A stretch of 64,000 nt of DNA from NCBI RefSeq assembly GCF_000716785.1, contig NZ_JNYY01000006.1, positions 186,001 through 250,000 of the forward strand, in the 5' to 3' direction. The position numbers were made by a program, and so were the translations under genes. The notes below the pieces were generated by a model. That model did not search any database, was not told the DNA's origin, and saw only the letters and a program-made list of their open reading frames with translations. How positions within the stretch are numbered: the stretch's first letter is position 1; the number at the start of each line of letters is the position of its first letter. Source of the DNA: Amycolatopsis vancoresmycina (GTDB taxonomy: Bacteria; Actinomycetota; Actinomycetes; Mycobacteriales; Pseudonocardiaceae). Shown piece after piece: positions 1-7,028 of this stretch.

Positions 1-243
1 ATCTTCGCCGGGATGCGGGTGAGCCTGTCGATCGCGCTGCTGCTGATGGTCGTGTCCGAACTGGTCGGCGCCAACTTCGGCATCGGCCGGTCGCTGCTGA
101 ACGCCCAGCAGGACTTCGACTTCCCGGTCATGTGGTCGTGGCTGGTGCTGCTCGGGATCCTCGGCTACGTCTTCAACACGATCTTCCTGGCGGCGGAACG
201 GCGGGTACTGGCCTGGCAGCCCACCCGTCTCGGCCGTGACTGA
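1..243 (+). CDS. ABC transporter permease, C-terminal end (5' truncated)
   Basis: The last 80 residues of an inner-membrane permease; the reading frame is open to the window edge. Two hydrophobic segments are visible (VSLSIALLLMVVSELVG and a second beginning MWSWLVLLGILGYVF), followed by a short basic cytoplasmic tail. The GMRVSLSIALLLMVVSE stretch resembles the SsuC/TauC (BPD_transp_1) family that moves sulfonates, taurine, nitrate or pyrimidine precursors. The stop codon lies inside the start region of the downstream ATPase gene (8-bp overlap), so the two are translationally coupled subunits of one importer. The substrate cannot be read from this fragment. Confidence 0.85.
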   Translation: MFAGMRVSLSIALLLMVVSELVGANFGIGRSLLNAQQDFDFPVMWSWLVLLGILGYVFNTIFLAAERRVLAWQPTRLGRD

Positions 244-1132
244 CGCTCCGAAAGGCCTCTCCCCCATGTCAACCATGCTCGAAGTCTCCGGCCTCAGCCA
301 CACGTACGGCCGCGGCGCGAAGGCGCACACCGCGGTGCAGGACCTGACGTTCACCGTCGAGGCCGGGCAGCTGGCCAGCATCGTCGGGCCGTCCGGGTGC
401 GGGAAGTCGACGCTGCTGCGCTGCATCGCCGGGCTGACCCCGTCGACCGAGGGCACGGTGAGCCTGCACGGCGACCGCGTCAACGGCGTGCCGGACGACC
501 TCGCCGTCGTGTTCCAGGACTACAGCCGTTCGCTGTTCCCGTGGCTTTCGGTGCAGAAGAACGTCGAGTTCCCGTTGCGGTGGCGGCCGGTTTCGCGTGC
601 GGAACGGCGGTCGCGGGCCGCGGAAGCCCTCGAACAGGTCGGCCTGTCCGGCGTCGGCGGCAAGTACCCGTGGCAGCTGTCCGGCGGCATGCAGCAGCGG
701 GTGTCGATCGCCCGCGCGCTGGCCAGCCGCCCGGCGCTGCTGCTGATGGACGAGCCGTTCGCCTCGGTCGACGCCCAGACGCGGTTCGAGCTGGAGGACC
801 TCACCCGGCGCGTGCAGCGCGAGCAGGGCAGCACGATCCTGGTGGTCACGCACGACATCGACGAGAGCGTCTACCTGTCCGACCGGGTGCTGGTGCTGTC
901 GAAGTCGCCGGCGTCGATCGTGGCGGACCTGCCGGTCGGGCTGCCCGCCGAGCGGGACCAGATCACCACGCGCGAGTCGGCGGAGTTCGTGACGCTGCGC
1001 GGCGAAGTGGCCCGGCTGCTGCACGGTGACAGCCCGGAGGAGGCCGCCACGGCCGCGTCCGACGCCGCCGAGTGGGACCTCGCCGAGCGGGCCTCGGACA
1101 TCACCCCGGACACCGCCGAAACCCGCAGCTAG
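236..1132 (+). CDS. ABC transporter ATP-binding protein (nitrate/sulfonate/taurine type)
   Basis: Cytoplasmic ATPase powering the importer whose permease precedes it. Motifs in order: Walker A GPSGCGKST at about residues 51-59, Q-loop Gln near 94, signature LSGGMQQR near 148-155, Walker B LLLMDEP near 168-174 and switch His near 206 (VVTHD). The family (SsuB/TauB) is usually 240-270 residues; this one has an extra acidic, Ala-rich tail after about residue 250. The GTG start at 236 overlaps the permease stop; an internal ATG at 266 (MSTMLEV) is a plausible alternative because relatives often begin MLEV. No substrate-binding protein adjoins it here; one of the matching family is encoded alone at 9927. 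Confidence 0.9.
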   Translation: MTDAPKGLSPMSTMLEVSGLSHTYGRGAKAHTAVQDLTFTVEAGQLASIVGPSGCGKSTLLRCIAGLTPSTEGTVSLHGDRVNGVPDDLAVVFQDYSRSLFPWLSVQKNVEFPLRWRPVSRAERRSRAAEALEQVGLSGVGGKYPWQLSGGMQQRVSIARALASRPALLLMDEPFASVDAQTRFELEDLTRRVQREQGSTILVVTHDIDESVYLSDRVLVLSKSPASIVADLPVGLPAERDQITTRESAEFVTLRGEVARLLHGDSPEEAATAASDAAEWDLAERASDITPDTAETRS

Positions 1133-1150
1133 CCCCCTGCCGCAGCTTGT

Positions 1151-1192
1151 CGTGAGTGGTAAGGCGAGTTAGAACTCGCCTTACCACTCACG
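1151..1192. repeat. 20-2-20 palindrome, copy A (probable bidirectional terminator)
   Basis: Perfect inverted repeat: 20-bp arms at 1151-1170 and 1173-1192, beginning cgtgagtggtaaggcgagtt, with a two-base AG centre. It fills the gap between the convergent ABC ATPase gene (stop at 1132) and the decarboxylase gene (stop at 1198), 18 and 5 bp from the two stop codons. There is no T-tract. Same family as the elements at 21212, 37624, 43537 and 54722. Position suggests transcription termination in both directions; that role is inferred. Confidence 0.85.
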
Positions 1193-1197
1193 AGCCG

Positions 1198-2784
1198 TCA
1201 GTAGAGGGGACGTGTTGAGGCCACGACGCGGACGTGGACGAGCGTCGGCCGGGGGTCGGCCAGGGCCTTGGTGAGGCCGGGGGCCAGGTCGGCGGGCTCG
1301 GTGATCGTCACGCCGTGGCAGCCCATGCTCTCCGCCAGTGCGGCGAAGCCGATGCCGCCCAGTTCCGTGCCCGGCAGCTTTTCGCCGCCGATCGCGTCGC
1401 CGAGGATGCGGACCGCCGCGTACTCGGAGTTGTCCAGGATGACGAACGTGACCGGCAGCTCCTGGCGCGCCGCCGTCCAGAGCGCCTGAATGCCGTACAT
1501 GCTCGAGCCGTCGCCGATGACGCCGACGACCTTGCGGTCCGGCCGGGCGAGCGCGGCGCCGACCACGCCGGGGATGCCGTAGCCGAGCGTGCCGCTGGCC
1601 ATCGTCAGGAACCCGGTGTCGGTGGCGGTGATCGGCAGGTGGTCGTGCAGGACCCCGCGGTGGCTGGGCGCCTCCTCGACGACGACGGCGTTGTCCGGCA
1701 ACAGGTCTGCGAGCGTCGAGTAGACGAGCTCGCCGGTCAGCTTGTCGACGCTGGGCTTCGCGGGACGCTTCCGCGGTTCCGGCGCGGGCCGGGTGCTGCG
1801 CTCGACGACGTTGAGCAGCGCGCGGACGCCCAGCTTCGGCGTGGCGCGGATGCCGGTGCCTTCGAAGGCGCGGGCGAGGACCTGCTCGTCGTCGCTGACG
1901 ATGAACAGCGGCGGCAGCGGGGTTTCCCCGCGTCCGCGGTCGACGTGGTAGGTGAAGGCGGGCGCACCGAGCACGAGGACGAGGTCGTGCCGCGCGAGCG
2001 CGTCGGCGACGGCACCGCGTTCGGGGTCCAGGAACCCTTGGAACAGCGGGTGGTCTTCGGGGAACGAGCACCGGTAGGACATCGGCGCGACCCAGACGGC
2101 GGCGTTGAGCCGTTCGGCGAGCGCAACGGTTTCCACGACGGCCCCGTCCTGGTCGACGGCACCCCCGACGACGATCGCCGGCCGCTCGGCGGCTTCCAGG
2201 GCGGCGTTGAGCTCGTCGACGGCCTCGGGATCGGGCGCGAAGCCGCGGATCCGCGGCCGCGAGACGATGGGCCGTTCGGTGGTGGCGGACCAGTCATCGG
2301 CCGGCACGGAAACGAAAACCGGCCCGGGCGGCCCCTGCGTCGCCACGTGGTAAGCGCGGGCGAGCGCGGCCGGGACGTCCTCGGCGGACGCGGGCTCGAC
2401 GGACCACTTCACGTACGGCTTGGGGAATTCGGGCGCCTCCATGGCCCCGAGGAAGGGCTCGTGCGGGATGAGCGACCGGATCTGCTGCCCGGCGACGACG
2501 ATCATCGGCGTCCGGTTCCGGTAGGCGGTGAAGAGGCTCCCAAGCCCGTGTCCGACGCCGCCGGCGGAGTGCAGGTTGACCAGCACGGCCCGCCGCGTGG
2601 CCTGGGCGTAGGCGTCGGCCATCGCGACGACGGCGGATTCCTGCAGGCCCAGTACGTAGTCGAAGTCGTCGGGCCAGTCGGTGAGGAACGGCACCTCGGT
2701 GGTGCCGGGGTTGCCGAACACCGTGGTGAGGCCGAGTTCGCGGAGGAGTTCGCGGGTGGCGTCCAGCACCGTGCGTTTGATCAT
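1198..2784 (-). CDS. mdlC: Thiamine-diphosphate-dependent decarboxylase, benzoylformate decarboxylase-like
   Basis: A 528-residue ThDP enzyme of the benzoylformate decarboxylase/acetolactate synthase superfamily. The N-terminal part (NPGTTEVPFL, LQESAVVAMADAYAQ, NLHSAGG, VKWSVEPASAEDVP) follows benzoylformate decarboxylase closely: Glu49 is the ThDP-activating glutamate and His72 matches the catalytic His70 of the Pseudomonas enzyme. The residue equivalent to catalytic Ser26 is Thr28 here, so the 2-oxo-acid substrate may differ from benzoylformate. The C-terminal ThDP/Mg motif is GDGSSMYGIQALW...DNSEYAAV. Length is normal. It lies alone between a terminator-like palindrome and the S53 peptidase gene, with no mandelate-pathway partners, so the pathway is not shown by context. 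ATG start at 2784. Confidence 0.8.
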   Translation of the reverse strand: MIKRTVLDATRELLRELGLTTVFGNPGTTEVPFLTDWPDDFDYVLGLQESAVVAMADAYAQATRRAVLVNLHSAGGVGHGLGSLFTAYRNRTPMIVVAGQQIRSLIPHEPFLGAMEAPEFPKPYVKWSVEPASAEDVPAALARAYHVATQGPPGPVFVSVPADDWSATTERPIVSRPRIRGFAPDPEAVDELNAALEAAERPAIVVGGAVDQDGAVVETVALAERLNAAVWVAPMSYRCSFPEDHPLFQGFLDPERGAVADALARHDLVLVLGAPAFTYHVDRGRGETPLPPLFIVSDDEQVLARAFEGTGIRATPKLGVRALLNVVERSTRPAPEPRKRPAKPSVDKLTGELVYSTLADLLPDNAVVVEEAPSHRGVLHDHLPITATDTGFLTMASGTLGYGIPGVVGAALARPDRKVVGVIGDGSSMYGIQALWTAARQELPVTFVILDNSEYAAVRILGDAIGGEKLPGTELGGIGFAALAESMGCHGVTITEPADLAPGLTKALADPRPTLVHVRVVASTRPLY

Positions 2785-2837
2785 GCCGACAGGCTAACGC
2801 TTAGCCTCGCGAAGGAAAGCCCCCCAAGCGGCCGAAC

Positions 2838-2877
2838 CGGACCGGGGCCGTCGCGAACTCGCGACGGCCCCGGTCCG
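2838..2877. terminator. Long perfect hairpin downstream of the S53 peptidase gene
   Basis: Perfect 19-bp arms (2838-2856 and 2859-2877) with a two-base AC centre, core ggaccggggccgtcgcga. It starts 7 bp past the peptidase stop on the minus strand. Its very long stem and two-base loop match the geometry of the repeat family at 1151 but the sequence is unrelated, and it reads as a terminator. Confidence 0.75.
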
Positions 2878-2883
2878 CAGCAC

Positions 2884-4533
2884 TCAGCCGATCAGGCCGG
2901 ACAGCCCGCTTCCCTTGAACGAACCCCAGCCCGTGACCTGGTCATAGCCCGTCCCGGCGCTGAACCCGGTCGTCCCGTGCAGGGTGTTGTTGCCCGTCGT
3001 CACGTCGTGGAAGCCCGTTCCGTACGACGACCCGTTCCCGATCGAGTAGAACTTCGGGTTCAGGTTGCCCAGCGCGCCGCCGTGCACCTGGTTCTGCAGC
3101 GTCGCGAAGGCTGCCCACAGCGGGGCCGCGCCCGAGGTGCCGCCGACCGTTCCCCAGCTGCCCGCGCTGTAGATGTAGTAGCCCGACGTCGGCGACGCGT
3201 CCGCCGAGACGTCCGGCACCTTGCGGTACGTCGTGCTCTGCGACGACTGCCACGAAGGCGCCGTGAAGACCGTCGAGATCCCGCCGCCCGTCGAGCCGCC
3301 GCTGCTGCCGTCGTTCCACGTCGTCTCGCTGCTGTAGCCGTTGGCCGACGTCACCGTCAGCTTCGTGCCGCCCACGCCCGTCACGTTCGGGCTCGACGCC
3401 GGGAAGTCCACCCCGCGCGCCGCCGAACCCGTCTGGCGGTAGCAGTCGGTCGTGCCGTCGTCGCCCGCCGCCGCGAAGTAGGAAATGCCCTCCGCCGTGC
3501 CGGTCGCGATCGCGCTGCTGACGCTCTTCGCCGCGCTCGAACCTTCGGCCGCTTCGCAAGCGCCCCAAGAGATCGAGACGACGTCGACCGTCGCGTCCGA
3601 CGCGATCTTCTGGTACATCGCCAGCTCGCCCGCGCTCGAGTTCGGGGCCTCGTAGACGTAGTCGTTGGCCGCCGCCGCCAAGGCGTGGACCACCTCGATG
3701 TCGAGCTCGACCTCGATCTGGCCGTCGCCCGGCGAGGAGTCGTAGTTCGCGCCGCTGACGCCGACCGTCGTCACCGAACCCGCCGACAGGCTGTACGTGC
3801 TGTCGTACTTGGTGATGTTGGACTTCTGGTAGCCGTCGAACTCCACGAAGCCGACGTTCACGCCGCGGCCGGTCGCCGACAGGCCGCTGGTGCCGTAGGC
3901 GGTCTTGAGCACCGGCGGCGTCACGGACTTGACGACGTTCGGCTGGGCGAGCGGCTTCGACGCGTGCGTGCGGACCGCGTGGTCGTCGAGGCCGACGACG
4001 TTGCCCACCACGTCCGACACGCTCGCGGGCACGGCCGGCGCGGCGTCGTTGGCGAAGAAGTCCCGGCCGGAGACCTTGTCGTGGTAGGTCCCGATCCGGG
4101 TGCGGAACGCCGATTCGAGCCGCGCCGCCGAGCCGGTGAACGTGACCGACTGGCGGTTTCCGGAAACCTCGATCCCGGTGGCGCCCGCTTTCCCGAGGAA
4201 TGAGACGGCCTTGTCGACATCGGCCTGCGTCGGGCCGAACTCGGCATTGAACTGCGCCGGGGTCAGGAAGTGGTGGTATTGCGGCGAAGCGGGGTTCTGC
4301 ACGTCGGCGAGGAACTTTTCCAGCGCCTGCTGGTTGTGCAGTTTCAGCGACAGCGCCGCGGTGATCGGCCGGTCGGCCGCGACGTCGCCGGTGCGGTCGC
4401 TGTTGACCAGCGGCGCGACGTTGTCGGCCAGCGTGACCAGCGGTTCCGGCGCGGCGGCGGCCGGGACGGCCACGGCGAGGCCGAGCAACGCAGGCAGCGG
4501 CACGGCGGCCGCGACGAGCTTGCGCAAGCGCAT
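2884..4533 (-). CDS. Secreted S53 family serine-carboxyl peptidase (sedolisin/kumamolisin type)
   Basis: Extracellular peptidase of 549 residues, made as a proenzyme. It has an N-terminal signal peptide (basic MRLRK, hydrophobic core, AAAAP cleavage region), a pro-kumamolisin activation domain over roughly residues 35-180, then the S53 catalytic domain. The Glu/Asp pair lies in EVELDIEVVHALA, and the nucleophile Ser in GGTSGAAPLWA, a variant of the usual SGTSA box. A C-terminal Asp-rich loop (FHDVTTGNN, GYDQVTGWG) is the typical calcium site. The ATG at 4533 is chosen because a signal peptide follows and gaggaa lies 8 bases upstream; a longer frame to 4602 adds no homology. S53 enzymes are usually acid-active. 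Expressed alone, ending at the hairpin at 2838. Confidence 0.88.
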   Translation of the reverse strand: MRLRKLVAAAVPLPALLGLAVAVPAAAAPEPLVTLADNVAPLVNSDRTGDVAADRPITAALSLKLHNQQALEKFLADVQNPASPQYHHFLTPAQFNAEFGPTQADVDKAVSFLGKAGATGIEVSGNRQSVTFTGSAARLESAFRTRIGTYHDKVSGRDFFANDAAPAVPASVSDVVGNVVGLDDHAVRTHASKPLAQPNVVKSVTPPVLKTAYGTSGLSATGRGVNVGFVEFDGYQKSNITKYDSTYSLSAGSVTTVGVSGANYDSSPGDGQIEVELDIEVVHALAAAANDYVYEAPNSSAGELAMYQKIASDATVDVVSISWGACEAAEGSSAAKSVSSAIATGTAEGISYFAAAGDDGTTDCYRQTGSAARGVDFPASSPNVTGVGGTKLTVTSANGYSSETTWNDGSSGGSTGGGISTVFTAPSWQSSQSTTYRKVPDVSADASPTSGYYIYSAGSWGTVGGTSGAAPLWAAFATLQNQVHGGALGNLNPKFYSIGNGSSYGTGFHDVTTGNNTLHGTTGFSAGTGYDQVTGWGSFKGSGLSGLIG

Positions 4534-4691
4534 GGGGGATTTCCTCTCGGCGGTGGGGACCGGCCCTGCGCGGAATGTTCGCCGCAGGGTGCCGAGAAGC
4601 ATAAGAAGACGTGATCACGCCGAGGAACCTACTTTTGTCTGAGCTTCAGCGGATCCCATTTTCATTTTTCGAACCTTTTACCTTTGCATGA

Positions 4692-5663
4692 TCATTCGAT
4701 TATCCTCGGCGAATGCCGGAGATCGTCGATGCGGTCCACGATCTCCTGTGCGTCCGCATTGCCGGAAAACCGGCCGGCGGCCGCCGAAAGCGGGTGCAGC
4801 CGCTGCCGCACCCGCGGCGACCGCAGCGCGGCGGCCAGCTCGACCGCCTCCTCGCCGACGGTGGCGGCGACGTCGAGGTCACCGTCCAGCGCGTGCACGG
4901 TGGCCAGCCAGATCAGCGTCAGCGAGCGGCTGCGCGTCATGCCGCGCGGGTACCCCTCGATCGCCGCCATGAGGGCGGGGATGCCGTCACGGCCGTGGCG
5001 GATGTCGACCATCTGGGCCAGTTCCCCGTGCACCGTCCCGATCATCGCCGCCATGTCCGTCGGCCCGAAGAACGCGGCCCACGGCGACGGCTCGCGCCCC
5101 GCCGCCTCGGCGAACTCCTCGCGGGCGCGGCGCAGGTAGGTCAGCGCCCCGGTGACGTCGGCCTTCTTGGCGTGCGCCCACGCCTGGTTGGCCGACAGGA
5201 TCGCCTGGGCGAGCTTGGAGTGCGCCAGCAACGCCGCCTCCCGGCCCCGCGCGAACTCCACCAGCGCCGCGTCGACGGCGCCGTAGTGCAGGTGCAGCCG
5301 TCCGACGCGGTACCGGATGTTGGCCTGCAGGTCGTCGTTCCCGGCCTCGACGGCCAGCTCGAGCGCCCGCGCGAACGCCTCCAGCGCGGCGGCCGGGCGG
5401 TCCTGGTCGAAGTTCGTCCAGCCGGCCAGGTTGTACAGGTCGGCGACGGCCGTGTAGAGCCGCGCCTGGACCACGGCCTTCGTCACGCCGTCCAGCAGGG
5501 CCACGGCGGCGGCCAGCCTCGACTCCACGGCCACCCGGCACGAGCCACCGCCGTAGCGGTAGTCCAGCGCCCGCAGCTCGGCGACGACGTCTTCGAGCCG
5601 GCGCACGTCGGCCAGGCCCACCCGCGTGCCCTGCCGTTCGTCCCGTCCTCCACTGCCCGTCAT
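4692..5663 (-). CDS. TPR-like all-alpha protein, C-terminal part of the XRE/TPR regulator type but without an HTH
   Basis: About 323 residues, almost wholly helical, with repeated Ala-rich helix pairs (for example ALEAFARALELAVEAGNDDLQANIRYRVGRL) typical of tetratricopeptide repeats. The segment LRALDYRYGGGSC occurs after the DNA-binding domain in Streptomyces-type XRE-TPR regulators, but no helix-turn-helix precedes it here. The start at 5663 is chosen for its ggaggg Shine-Dalgarno; the frame continues to an ATG at 5711 that overlaps the stop of the small upstream gene as ATGA, which would add 16 residues. Coupling to that small membrane protein suggests the pair works together. Ends in an AT-rich gap. 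Function unknown. Confidence 0.72.
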   Translation of the reverse strand: MTGSGGRDERQGTRVGLADVRRLEDVVAELRALDYRYGGGSCRVAVESRLAAAVALLDGVTKAVVQARLYTAVADLYNLAGWTNFDQDRPAAALEAFARALELAVEAGNDDLQANIRYRVGRLHLHYGAVDAALVEFARGREAALLAHSKLAQAILSANQAWAHAKKADVTGALTYLRRAREEFAEAAGREPSPWAAFFGPTDMAAMIGTVHGELAQMVDIRHGRDGIPALMAAIEGYPRGMTRSRSLTLIWLATVHALDGDLDVAATVGEEAVELAAALRSPRVRQRLHPLSAAAGRFSGNADAQEIVDRIDDLRHSPRIIE

Positions 5664-5707
5664 GGCAGCCCTCCGTCCGTAGAGAGCTGCCGATCGGGCA
5701 GCCCCGC

Positions 5708-5920
5708 TCATTCCCCGCCGGGCCAGGCCGGAGCCCGCTCCTTCGAGGGACTGGCACCGGGCAGTACCCCGGTGGCGGTCAGCACCACGCCCGTGGCGGT
5801 TTCCGCGATCTTGACGACGGCCAGCAGCCCGGTGAGGGCCAAGGAGCCGCCGAGCCCCAGTTTCGCGAATTCGTCTTCGGAGGTTTCGGTTCCGCGTTGA
5901 CGCGGTATCGTGCCGGTCAC
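5708..5920 (-). CDS. Small membrane protein coupled to the TPR protein
   Basis: A 70-residue product with a polar N-terminus (TGTIPRQRGTETSEDEF), one long hydrophobic stretch (LGGSLALTGLLAVVKIAETA then TGVVLTATGVLPG) able to form one or two membrane helices, and a Pro-rich tail. GTG start at 5920 with aggtgg five bases upstream; the frame stays open to 6133 but that extension looks like non-coding sequence. Its stop codon forms an ATGA overlap with the upstream possible start of the TPR gene. I do not recognise the family. Confidence 0.6.
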   Translation of the reverse strand: MTGTIPRQRGTETSEDEFAKLGLGGSLALTGLLAVVKIAETATGVVLTATGVLPGASPSKERAPAWPGGE

Positions 5921-6337
5921 GATTCCACCTTCCGGCTTGCCGCGGAGACGCTCGGACGGCACCCGCGAGGAATCAGCCGCTCCCAGGCGAGAGAAATCCG
6001 CCGGATGGCCGAGCTCCTGGCTTCCTGTTGTCCTCGCAACGAGTTCTCGAACTGAATACGCGCGCACACGGCGACACTCCTGCACTGCAGATCGATTGCT
6101 GTGGATCGCCCGGATCACGAAATGCGGGACCACCGTAGCCAGCCGGTCACCCCGAAATCAGCCACCAACCAGGTCATTCCCACGAACCGCCTGTGCAGCC
6201 GCACGCGCAGTTCCGGCCGTGACTCTGCACCGGACGGATGCAATTTCACCGCGCCGGATGCGCCGTGCCGCGAACGTGGAAAACATCGGCGGAAATCGTT
6301 TTACGCCGCCGATGCCACGTCAGATTTGCGAAGTTGT
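5921..6337. other. 417-bp gap with no recognised gene
   Basis: Lies between the end of cutC and the start of the small membrane protein gene, both on the minus strand. Base composition is lower in GC than the surroundings. I see no convincing hairpin, RNA gene or repeat; it presumably carries the promoter for the small-protein/TPR pair and the terminator of the kinase-cutC unit. Confidence 0.5.
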
Positions 6338-7015
6338 TCAGGATTTGACGAGCTCGACCCAGGTGCGCACGGTGGCGGCGTCGACCGGCGCCTGCCAGCC
6401 ACCCGGCCGCACCGCGCTCCCCACATGGAACCCGCGCACCCCGCCCGCGCGCAAGAGGTGGACCTGCTGGGCCCGCAAGCCGCCGCCCACCAGCAGTTCC
6501 GGCCCGCTCTCGCGCTGCGCGAGCCGCTGCAGCACGGAAAGCCCGCTGGCCACGCCGTTGGGGTGGCCGGCGGCGAGCACGGTGTCGCACCCCAGCGACG
6601 CCAGCTGGTCGTACGCGCGGACCGGGTCGCGCGTGCGGTCGATGGCGCGGTGGAACGTCCAGGGCAGGTCGCCGACCTCCTTGATCAGCGCCTCGCAGGC
6701 GTCGAGGTCGATCTCGCTGTCGACGTTGAGGAAGCCGAAGACGAACTCCCGCGCACCGGCGTCGATCAGCCGGGCGGTGTCCGCGCGCAGCCCTTCGAGG
6801 TCGCCGACGGCGAAGGAACCGTTGTCCCGCAGCATGACCCGCACCGGGAGGTCGGTCGCCGACAGCACGTCACGCAGGGTCTCCACCGACGGCGTCAGTC
6901 CGTCCTGCGCCATGTCCGCAACCAGTTCGAGGCGGTCGGCCCCGCCCGCCTGCGCGCCTTCGGCGTCCGCCGCGTCCAGCGCGATCACTTCCAGCAGGGG
7001 CGTCTTCGAGCTCAT
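6338..7015 (-). CDS. cutC: Copper homeostasis protein CutC
   Basis: A 225-residue TIM-barrel protein of the CutC family. Visible family signatures are LEVIALDAADAEGAQAGGADRLELV at the N-terminus, PVRVMLRDNG, FVFGFLN, TFHRAIDR and ELLVGGGL. CutC proteins bind Cu(I) and have been linked to copper tolerance, though their biochemical role remains debated. The gene starts 13 bases after the stop of the upstream histidine kinase gene, so the two are probably cotranscribed, with kinase first. Confidence 0.88.
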   Translation of the reverse strand: MSSKTPLLEVIALDAADAEGAQAGGADRLELVADMAQDGLTPSVETLRDVLSATDLPVRVMLRDNGSFAVGDLEGLRADTARLIDAGAREFVFGFLNVDSEIDLDACEALIKEVGDLPWTFHRAIDRTRDPVRAYDQLASLGCDTVLAAGHPNGVASGLSVLQRLAQRESGPELLVGGGLRAQQVHLLRAGGVRGFHVGSAVRPGGWQAPVDAATVRTWVELVKS

Positions 7016-7028
7016 GCCTCAATCCGTT

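Noticed and set aside
1198..2784. Acetolactate synthase (ilvB) assignment
   Set aside because: The N-terminal blocks (NPGTTEVPFL, VKWSVEPASAEDVP) follow benzoylformate decarboxylase and no ilvN or ilvC adjoins.
5920..6133. N-terminal extension of the small membrane protein to 6133
   Set aside because: The added 71 residues lack coding character; the GTG at 5920 has a good ribosome site.
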